Shown: piece after piece, positions 57,796 to 64,000 of the stretch
How the letters are laid out: every line of letters begins with the position of its first letter
Position numbering within the stretch: the first letter of the stretch is position 1
Source: Asticcacaulis biprosthecium C19
GTDB lineage: Bacteria > Pseudomonadota > Alphaproteobacteria > Caulobacterales > Caulobacteraceae
NCBI RefSeq assembly: GCF_000204015.1
Contig: NZ_GL883077.1
Span: 1,843,401 to 1,907,400 of the forward strand
DNA length: 64,000 nt
Direction: 5' to 3'
Made by a program: the position numbers and the translations under genes
Notes under the pieces: model-generated
What the model was told of the DNA's origin: nothing
Seen by the model: the letters and a program-made list of their open reading frames with translations, nothing else
The model's database searches: none

Positions 57796-58307
57796 AATAT
57801 CTGGTTCTTCCCTTTCTACTGGTCGGCATCGGGTTGATGATTTTCTCGGTCGTGTTGCACCCGAATCCCGCCATCCTGATTCCCACGGCAATTGCCTGCT
57901 GGTTTGCCTTCCTGATTCAATCTCCGCGCTGGCTCGCTATAGCCTTTATAGCTGGCATTGCGGCGGGTTGCATCGCCGGCGAGGGGCCTGTCCTCCTTGG
58001 AATCGCGGCCGCGAATGTCTGCGCCTGGCTTTCCTTCTGGATCGGGTCGTCCGCGCGGTGTCCGCGCTGCCAATATACCTTGTTTCGCTCTCGCCGATGG
58101 GGCGAGGATCAGCCGCCGCACCGGTGGTGCATGATGTGCGGCCGCGACCGAAAGGGCGTCTGGCCATTCCAGTATCAGATCAAACCCGAGCCGTGGGACG
58201 GCCGCTATCATGACGAAGGTGGGGGACCGGGCAATCCGGACTCGCTGCTGGATTGGTGGCGGGGCGTCATGTTCCGCCGCCTCCCCAAAAGGTGGCGCCG
58301 CGGTTAG
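57792..58307 (+). CDS. Membrane protein with zinc-ribbon, paralogue 2
   Basis: A 171-residue protein with four hydrophobic segments in its first 95 residues, two CxxC pairs (RCPRCQYT and CMMCGRDRK) and the tail [24 protein letters not shown]. The tail and cysteine spacing repeat the preceding protein. Translation is coupled to it by ATGA, and its stop overlaps the convergent prmA stop by four bases. The pair could bind zinc near the membrane. Function unknown. Confidence 0.75.
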   Translation: MKYLVLPFLLVGIGLMIFSVVLHPNPAILIPTAIACWFAFLIQSPRWLAIAFIAGIAAGCIAGEGPVLLGIAAANVCAWLSFWIGSSARCPRCQYTLFRSRRWGEDQPPHRWCMMCGRDRKGVWPFQYQIKPEPWDGRYHDEGGGPGNPDSLLDWWRGVMFRRLPKRWRRG

Positions 58308-59170
58308 ACCCGCTGCATCACCAGGGTGCACCAGGCGTCGCGGTGGATGCGGCGCACCACCTTGAAGCCGTGGCTGAGATAGGCGGCCTTGACGAAGCGT
58401 TCCTGGGTGCGCAGCAGGCCCGACAGGATGACTAGGCCCTGGGGTTTCAGCGCGCCGCGGATATCCATCGACAGCCCGACCAAGGGACGCGCCAGGATGT
58501 TGGCGAAGACCAGGTCGTAGGGACCAGATGAGCGCACCTTGCGGTGATTGAGGCCGTTGGCGTGGACGAAACGCGCCGTCGACTGGTTCAGTTTTGCATT
58601 CTCGTTGGAGATGCGCACGGAGATGGCGTCGATATCGGTGCCGACAGCGACGGGCGTGCCGGTTTTGGCGGCAGCGATGGCCAGGACGCCGGTGCCGGCG
58701 CCGACATCCAATACGCGGCCGAACTTGGATTTTTTCAACAGATCATTATAGGCGATGAGACAGCCGACCGTGGTGCCATGGTGACCGGTACCGAAGGCGG
58801 CGCCGGCTTCGATGCGCAAATTTACGGCATTGACCGGGGCGCGGCCGTGATCGTGGATCCCGTAAACAAAGAAGCGTCCAGCGCGCACCGGCGGCAGGCC
58901 GGACAGCGCCATGGCCAGCCAGTCAGCGTCGGCCAGTTGTTCGGCGGTCACGATCAACTCCGGAAAATCCGTCAGAACACGTTGAATCTGCAGGTCTTCC
59001 TCTTCGGCGGTCGGGAAGGCATCGATGCGCCAGATGTCGTGGTCTTCGTCCTCTTCCAGGATCGAATAGGTCGTGCCTTCCAGTTCGACTTCGGCGTCCA
59101 GGGCTTCAGCGGCGGCTTCGGCGACGGCGCGCGGGCCGCGCGCCACGATTTGTTGAGGATTATACGACAT
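58304..59170 (-). CDS. prmA: Ribosomal protein L11 methyltransferase PrmA
   Basis: A 288-residue S-adenosylmethionine methyltransferase that trimethylates ribosomal protein L11. The N-terminal substrate domain (about 1-110) is followed by [19 protein letters not shown], the SAM motif [38 protein letters not shown] and the catalytic [16 protein letters not shown] 59170 gives [15 protein letters not shown] 59197 would add nine residues. It converges with the zinc-ribbon gene and diverges from the Lys/Ala-rich gene. Confidence 0.92.
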   Translation of the reverse strand: MSYNPQQIVARGPRAVAEAAAEALDAEVELEGTTYSILEEDEDHDIWRIDAFPTAEEEDLQIQRVLTDFPELIVTAEQLADADWLAMALSGLPPVRAGRFFVYGIHDHGRAPVNAVNLRIEAGAAFGTGHHGTTVGCLIAYNDLLKKSKFGRVLDVGAGTGVLAIAAAKTGTPVAVGTDIDAISVRISNENAKLNQSTARFVHANGLNHRKVRSSGPYDLVFANILARPLVGLSMDIRGALKPQGLVILSGLLRTQERFVKAAYLSHGFKVVRRIHRDAWCTLVMQRV

Positions 59171-59265
59171 GCTGCTCTGCGGTAGGATTTGATTCAACGT
59201 CCGATCTCGGCTAATTTCCTTGGGAACGTGCGAGATTCGGACGGTTTGGCACTTAAGGACACAAG

Positions 59266-59883
59266 ATGGCGAGAGCTACCACAAAAAAGACGACGGGCGA
59301 CAGCGAAATTCCGGCCGATGCCGGTGTGAAGAAGACGATCGCCCGCAAGGCCCCGGTGGCCAAGGCTGAGGGTGATGCGCCCGCGGCGAAAAAGTCGGCC
59401 CCGAAGGCGACGGCCGCCAAGGCTGCGGCGCCCAAGGCCGCTGCCAAGCCGGCCGCTGCGAAGAAGACCGCCCTGGTCAATGACATCAAGCCGGCCGTGC
59501 TGGAACCGGCCCCCAAGGCTGTCAAGAAGGCGCCCGCCGCCAAGACGCCGGCCGCCAAGAAGGTCGAAGAGGTGCTCGACTCCGCCAAGGCGAAGCTGGA
59601 TGAAGCCACGGCCGTCGCGGCCGAAAAGTTCGACGAGCTGAAGACCGCTGCCGAACCGCATATCAAGGAAGCCGGCGAAAAGGTCGAAGCCGCTTTGGAT
59701 GCGGCCAAGGACAAGGTCGATGAAGCTATCGCCGCTGCCAAGCCGGTGGTCGAGGACATTGCCCGCAAGGCCGACGATGTGATGGACAAGGCCGTGGACG
59801 CGGCGCACGAAATCACCGGCAAGGCGGCGGAAGCCACCAAGAAGAAGCCCGGCTTCTGGGCCCGCCTGTTCGGCGCCAAGTAA
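59266..59883 (+). CDS. Lys/Ala-rich helical protein (histone H1-like / phasin-like)
   Basis: A 205-residue protein of very low complexity. The first half (to about 100) is rich in Ala, Lys and Pro ([21 protein letters not shown] runs), as in bacterial H1-like DNA-binding proteins. The second half repeats amphipathic AKxKxDEA/AAE units and ends in [11 protein letters not shown], a possible membrane-contact tail. It could bind DNA or coat a lipid or granule surface. ATG 59266 follows AGGACACA. A terminator lies after it. Function not known. Confidence 0.78.
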   Translation: MARATTKKTTGDSEIPADAGVKKTIARKAPVAKAEGDAPAAKKSAPKATAAKAAAPKAAAKPAAAKKTALVNDIKPAVLEPAPKAVKKAPAAKTPAAKKVEEVLDSAKAKLDEATAVAAEKFDELKTAAEPHIKEAGEKVEAALDAAKDKVDEAIAAAKPVVEDIARKADDVMDKAVDAAHEITGKAAEATKKKPGFWARLFGAK

Positions 59884-59908
59884 GGCGTTGATCCTGACAG
59901 GATTTTGG

Positions 59909-59935
59909 AGGCGGGCCGCAAGGTCCGCCTTTTTT
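59909..59935 (+). terminator. Rho-independent terminator after the Lys/Ala-rich gene
   Basis: AGGCGGGCC (59909-59917) pairs with GGTCCGCCT (59922-59930), with one G-T pair and a GCAA loop, and is followed by a T-run to 59935. It lies 25 bases after the stop. Confidence 0.88.
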
Positions 59936-59970
59936 ATACCTCCTGCTTCGAGGGGAGGCCAAGGTTAGTT

Positions 59971-61818
59971 ATGTTGAACACTCTGTTTCGTCCCTTCGAG
60001 CGGCTAATCGATCCGTTCCGGCCGCATGACGACCTGACGCCGCCGTCCGGGCTGGTGGCCTATGTCTGGAGCTATCTGCGTCAGGTTTGGCCGCTGTTCG
60101 CCGCAGTGCTGGCGGTAGGCCTCCTGGCGACATTGGCCGAGGTCATGGTCTTTCGCTATGTCGCCGACATTATCGATATCCTGACCTCGTCGAAGCCCGG
60201 GGAACTGTGGGCGCAGCACGGCGCGACCTTTATCTCCATGCTGCTGACCATCGGCGTGGCCTGGCCGATCCTGGTCCTGATCCAGTCGCTGTTGCTGCAA
60301 CAGGGGCTAACGACCCAGTTTCCGGTGTTGATCCGGTGGCAGTCGCACCGCCATATCGTGCGCCAGTCGATCAGCTTTTTCGCCAACGACTTTGCCGGGC
60401 GCGTGGCATCCAAGGTCGCCGATACCGCGTCGGCCGTGCGCAACACATTGATTACGCTCAGCGACACCTTTCTCTATGTCGTCGTCTATTTCTCCAGCGC
60501 CGTGTACATGTTTCTGGAGGCCGATTTCCGCCTGGTGATTCCGCTTCTGGTCTGGCTGACCGCCTATGGTCTGCTGTGCTGGCGCTATGTTCCTAGACTG
60601 TCCAAGGCGTCGGAAGAGGGATCGGAAGCGCGTTCGGCGCTGGTCGGGCGGCTGGTCGACAGCTACACCAACATCCAGACCGTCAAGCTGTTCGCCGATC
60701 CGTCGCGCGAAGAGGCCTATGTCCGCGAGGCGATGGAGATTAACACCGTGAAGTGGCAGGTCCAGCAACGGCTGATCACGCAACTGGATGTCATCGTCAA
60801 CCTGCTGAATATCGCCCTGCTGCTGTCGACGGCGGTGCTGGCCATCTGGCTGTGGAGCGAGGGCGCGATTACCATCGGCGCCATTGCTCTGGCCGGGGCT
60901 CTGACCCAGCGCATCCTCAACATGTCGGGCTGGATCATGTTTCAGGTGACCAGCCTGTTTGAAAACATCGGCACCATCCAGAACGGTATCGACACCATTG
61001 CCCAGCCGCATAAGGTCACCGATGCGCCGGAGGCCACGGCGCTTAAGGTCGGTCGCGGTGAGGTGCGGTTCGACCACGTCCACTTCCACTACGGCGAGGC
61101 CGATCGGGCGGCGATCGACGGCATCGACCTGACCATCGCCGCCGGTGAGAAGATCGGCCTGATCGGTCCTTCCGGCGCCGGGAAGTCGACCCTGGTCAAT
61201 GTGTTCCTGCGCCTGCATGACGTCACGGGCGGCCGTATCCTGATCGATGGCCAGGACATTGCGAAAGTGACTCAGGATTCCTTGCGCGCCCATATCGGTA
61301 TGGTGACCCAGGACACATCGCTGCTGCACCGGTCGATCCGCAGCAATATCGCCTATGGCCGGCCAGGCGCTTCCGATGCGGAGATCATCGAGGCGGCGCG
61401 CCGGGCCCACGCCTGGGGCTTCATACCGGATCTGCGCGACAATCGCGGCCGGTCGAGTCTTGACGCGCATGTCGGCGAACGCGGCGTCAAGCTGTCGGGT
61501 GGTCAGCGCCAGCGCATCGCCATCGCCCGCGTGCTGCTGAAGAACGCACCGATCCTGGTGCTGGACGAGGCGACGTCGGCGTTGGATTCCGAGGTTGAGG
61601 CCGCGATTCAGGACAGCCTGCTGGAACTGATGGCGGGCAAGACGGTGATCGCCATCGCCCACCGGCTCAGCACGATTGCGCGCATGGACCGGCTGGTGGT
61701 CATGGATAGCGGGCGGATCATCGAGACCGGGACGCATGCCGAACTGGTTCATGCCGGAGGTCTCTATGCTCGCCTTTGGGCAAGGCAGACGGGTGGGTTT
61801 TTGGCAGAGATAGCCTAA
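59971..61818 (+). CDS. ABC exporter (permease-ATPase fusion)
   Basis: A 615-residue half-transporter of the MsbA/HlyB type. Six membrane helices fill about residues 35-325. The ATPase has Walker A GPSGAGKST (near 398), Q-loop MVTQDTSLLHRSI, signature LSGGQRQRIAIAR, Walker B ILVLDEATSALDSE and the switch His in AHRLST. It would work as a homodimer exporting a lipid, peptide or drug; no substrate clue is present. It sits between the Lys/Ala-rich gene and the large OmpA-tailed membrane protein. ATG 59971 gives MLNTLFRPFER. Confidence 0.92.
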   Translation: MLNTLFRPFERLIDPFRPHDDLTPPSGLVAYVWSYLRQVWPLFAAVLAVGLLATLAEVMVFRYVADIIDILTSSKPGELWAQHGATFISMLLTIGVAWPILVLIQSLLLQQGLTTQFPVLIRWQSHRHIVRQSISFFANDFAGRVASKVADTASAVRNTLITLSDTFLYVVVYFSSAVYMFLEADFRLVIPLLVWLTAYGLLCWRYVPRLSKASEEGSEARSALVGRLVDSYTNIQTVKLFADPSREEAYVREAMEINTVKWQVQQRLITQLDVIVNLLNIALLLSTAVLAIWLWSEGAITIGAIALAGALTQRILNMSGWIMFQVTSLFENIGTIQNGIDTIAQPHKVTDAPEATALKVGRGEVRFDHVHFHYGEADRAAIDGIDLTIAAGEKIGLIGPSGAGKSTLVNVFLRLHDVTGGRILIDGQDIAKVTQDSLRAHIGMVTQDTSLLHRSIRSNIAYGRPGASDAEIIEAARRAHAWGFIPDLRDNRGRSSLDAHVGERGVKLSGGQRQRIAIARVLLKNAPILVLDEATSALDSEVEAAIQDSLLELMAGKTVIAIAHRLSTIARMDRLVVMDSGRIIETGTHAELVHAGGLYARLWARQTGGFLAEIA

Positions 61819-61938
61819 ATCTCGGTGGCCAAATCGTCACACAGCGCCATAAACCGGCGGTCGCGGCGACGCACAGGTTGCGGCGGCAACAAGGTTAATG
61901 TCTGTTAAGGTTTCAAGACGGGCTGGGCGCAGGGGCAG

Positions 61939-63951
61939 ATGGCGACCACGGAAGCAGCGGGGCAAAAAGCTCCGACCGCGGGTAAGCCGCGTGGAACAGC
62001 AGGGCTGGGCGATTTTTCGCGCGCCATCCTGCTGGGGCTGGCCTATGTCGTCATCTCGTATTTGGCCGCCGGTCTGGGCGGCAGCGCGGTCGCCGGCAAC
62101 GACACGGCCTGGCCCGCCTTCTGGTTCCTGCAGATACTGATCTACGCGGCCCTGTCGGTTATCATCGTTCTGTTCAGCCAGATGATCGACGATCGCGCCA
62201 CCGATACCGGCCTGGGCGGTCCCGCCGTCTTCCTGATGTCGCTGGGGACCCTGGTCAGCTTCGCCGCCTTCGTTATCAACGAATTCAAACAGGTGACCTC
62301 CGGCGCCGACCACAATATCGTGCGCGAGGACTATGCCGCCTTCCTGGGGGCACCCAGCGAAGATCCCTTCGCCTATCTCATCTTCTGCTCGGTGATGATG
62401 GCGGTTTATGCGTTGGCGGCGGCCATCGTGGTCTGGTCGCTGCTGACCAGCCGCGAGCAGGGCTGGCTGCGCAAGATGATGTCCTTCTTCCGCAAGGTGA
62501 GTACCGGCGACCAGCAGACGCAGGTCAACCAGCATATCGACGTGCGGGTGCGCGAACTGACGCGGCTTTTGGGCGTACGCGACCGTATCCTTAGCGTACA
62601 GGCCGACCTGGCCGGCGAGACCACCCGGCGCGGCTGGCTGGTGCGGCAGTCGGGCGAGTTCCATACCCTGCGGCTGCACACTGATTTCAAGGCCGGCCAA
62701 ATCGAGGACGCGCCCGATGCCGACACGGCTGCCCTGGCGCGGCCGCACTACGCCGCGGCCCTGGCGGCTGTCGATGCCGGGGTTGCCCAACTGCAACAGG
62801 CGGCCACGGCCAGCACCGCACGGGTCGAATACCTGACCCAGGACATCGCCAACCTGTTCACCGAGGCCGGTTTCGATGCGGTAGGGCCCTTGCAGGCGCG
62901 CATCACCGAACTGGAAAGTGAAACTCACAGCCTGCGCAGCCAACTCAGTGGCGCCCAGGCCGTCGATGGCCTGCTTAGCCTGGCCGATACCCCGGAAAGC
63001 GACCATATCCACGGCGTCACCCGCCTGTTGGGTATCGGCATGTTCGTCACCGTGCTGCTAATGACCCTGAACAACTATCTGCTGGCGCCCGAACTGACCG
63101 ACGAGATTCAGCTCGATCCCTGGACGGTGCTGGCCCTGCTGGGGCTGTTCGTGCTTCAGGCGGTGGCCGCTTACTATGGCCTGACCAGTGCGCGTATGTA
63201 CCTGATCAAACGCCAGATCGCCCAGCGCGCCCGCCAGGTGCCGCCGGGACCGACCTTGGCGCAGCGTGCTGCCGCCCTGGTGTTGCTGGCCCTGCTGGGC
63301 CTCTTGATCTACACCCTTATGCGGCTCTCAGAGCCCAGCGTGGCGCGGCCGCTGAAAGCGGTCGACCTGACCTGCCGCGCCTTTGACGATGCCGCCGGCT
63401 ACCAGACGCCGCAGGGCGTGTGGGTCTACAATTCTGCGGTCAACCTGGAGGCCGACAGTTGCCGCCTGGCCAAGCCGCTGGACCACCAATCTTATGTCGT
63501 GGTGGTCGGGGCGGCCTCGCCGGAAGGCGACCCGACGGAACAGTTCGAACTGGCGCGCAGCCGGGCGCATATCGTGGCACGGCAACTGCGCGCCGGCACC
63601 GATCCGAAACAGGTTTCGGTATTTGTCGTCAATCTCGGCCGTGCCAATCCGGTCGAAATCCCGGCGGATGCCACGCCCGAAGTCAAACAGGCGGCGACGC
63701 GGATCTGGCGGCCGCTGCTGGTCCTTGCCGGCAATCTGGAGCCGGAAAAGCCGACGGTGAGCCAGCGCCTGCAGGCGGTGTTCGTGCGCAAGCCGGCTGT
63801 GCTGCCGCAAGCCGGGGAGGTTCGCCCGGTGGTTCGCGGCGTGCTGGGCAAGACGCAGAGGCTCGAACTGAGCGGTTACGACCCAGCGCAGTGCCGCATC
63901 TACCGCTATGACGGCGAGGGGGCACCGGTGCAGGAACTCTCCTGCCAGTAG
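61939..63951 (+). CDS. Large membrane protein with OmpA-like C-terminal domain
   Basis: A 670-residue protein. Four membrane helices lie at about 28-48, 60-80, 94-114 and 144-169. A long helical region (190-350, ITELESETHSLRSQL) follows, then three more helices (about 365-450). The C-terminal domain includes YVVVVGAASPEGDPTEQFELARSRAHIVARQL, resembling the OmpA peptidoglycan-binding motif (G.AS/D..G......LA..RA..V). It could anchor the inner membrane to peptidoglycan or organise the adjacent ABC exporter. The family was not recognised. ATG 61939 follows AGGGGC. The frame ends 49 bases before the window edge. Confidence 0.8.
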   Translation: MATTEAAGQKAPTAGKPRGTAGLGDFSRAILLGLAYVVISYLAAGLGGSAVAGNDTAWPAFWFLQILIYAALSVIIVLFSQMIDDRATDTGLGGPAVFLMSLGTLVSFAAFVINEFKQVTSGADHNIVREDYAAFLGAPSEDPFAYLIFCSVMMAVYALAAAIVVWSLLTSREQGWLRKMMSFFRKVSTGDQQTQVNQHIDVRVRELTRLLGVRDRILSVQADLAGETTRRGWLVRQSGEFHTLRLHTDFKAGQIEDAPDADTAALARPHYAAALAAVDAGVAQLQQAATASTARVEYLTQDIANLFTEAGFDAVGPLQARITELESETHSLRSQLSGAQAVDGLLSLADTPESDHIHGVTRLLGIGMFVTVLLMTLNNYLLAPELTDEIQLDPWTVLALLGLFVLQAVAAYYGLTSARMYLIKRQIAQRARQVPPGPTLAQRAAALVLLALLGLLIYTLMRLSEPSVARPLKAVDLTCRAFDDAAGYQTPQGVWVYNSAVNLEADSCRLAKPLDHQSYVVVVGAASPEGDPTEQFELARSRAHIVARQLRAGTDPKQVSVFVVNLGRANPVEIPADATPEVKQAATRIWRPLLVLAGNLEPEKPTVSQRLQAVFVRKPAVLPQAGEVRPVVRGVLGKTQRLELSGYDPAQCRIYRYDGEGAPVQELSCQ

Positions 63952-64000
63952 GGCAATTCTTGAGGCTGAGTATGCCTACTATGCTTATACTCCCCCGTTA

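Overview
This window looks like chromosome from an alphaproteobacterium of the family Caulobacteraceae, most like Asticcacaulis or Caulobacter (genus not certain). The evidence is a D-xylose operon whose XylB, XylX, XylC and XylD closely resemble the Caulobacter crescentus enzymes, two xyl-type operators of the form TGKTAGCGSTAACA, an FtsZ with the Caulobacter-type N-terminus and C-terminal peptide, an alphaproteobacterial LexA box (GTTC-N7-GTTC) in front of recN, and GANTC and TTAA-N7-TTAA sites upstream of ftsZ and lpxC. Most of the window is GC-rich housekeeping or sugar-catabolism DNA. One stretch, about 10.4-13.7 kb, is visibly AT-richer.

Layout. (1) 1-8.5 kb: the end of a LacI-family regulator, then xylX-xylB-xylC-xylD (oxidative xylose degradation), a sugar/H+ symporter and an aldose 1-epimerase. 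(2) 8.6-15.7 kb: an ABC-F ATPase, an accessory patch holding an Abi/UG-type reverse transcriptase and a SHOCT-domain membrane protein, a secreted esterase with the remnant of a molybdopterin oxidoreductase gene in front of it, and a DUF998 membrane protein. (3) 15.9-24.5 kb: a minus-strand operon for L-fucose or a similar sugar (permease, lactonase, IclR regulator, aldose dehydrogenase, split UxaA-type dehydratase, keto-deoxy-sugar-acid dehydrogenase), with a divergent mutarotase, a cysteine-cluster protein and a galactose/arabinose-type 1-dehydrogenase. (4) 24.7-31.2 kb: cytidine deaminase, pyruvate kinase, a second FHS sugar transporter followed by a Mak-type fructokinase, and a secreted carboxylesterase. 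(5) 31.5-41.4 kb: ybgC-tolQ-tolR-tolA-(tolA C-domain paralogue)-tolB-pal-cpoB, then tilS and ftsH. (6) 41.5-53.9 kb: a glycosyltransferase, ftsQ-ftsA-ftsZ, lpxC, bamD, recN, a small membrane protein, ligA and a small lipoprotein. (7) 54-64 kb: a dehydrogenase, a Xaa-Pro aminopeptidase, a secreted beta-sandwich protein, two tandem zinc-ribbon membrane paralogues, prmA, a Lys/Ala-rich helical protein, an ABC exporter and a large membrane protein with an OmpA-like tail.

How the genes work together. The first 25 kb reads as plant-polysaccharide sugar use: xylose is oxidised rather than phosphorylated, and the minus-strand cluster encodes the same dehydrogenase-lactonase-dehydratase logic for a 6-deoxy sugar. 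The middle is the envelope and division core: Tol-Pal for outer-membrane constriction, FtsH for membrane proteolysis and probably LpxC turnover, FtsQAZ for the divisome, LpxC for lipid A and BamD for outer-membrane protein assembly.

The most unusual features are, first, the solitary reverse transcriptase with its membrane-protein neighbour, which may be an antiphage module. Second is a family of long intergenic inverted repeats whose arms are built from iterated 9-10 base words such as CACGGATGGA, CAGATAAGC and CGCGAATGAA. They occur at five loci, always between co-directional genes. No rRNA, tRNA, CRISPR array or intact insertion sequence was recognised.
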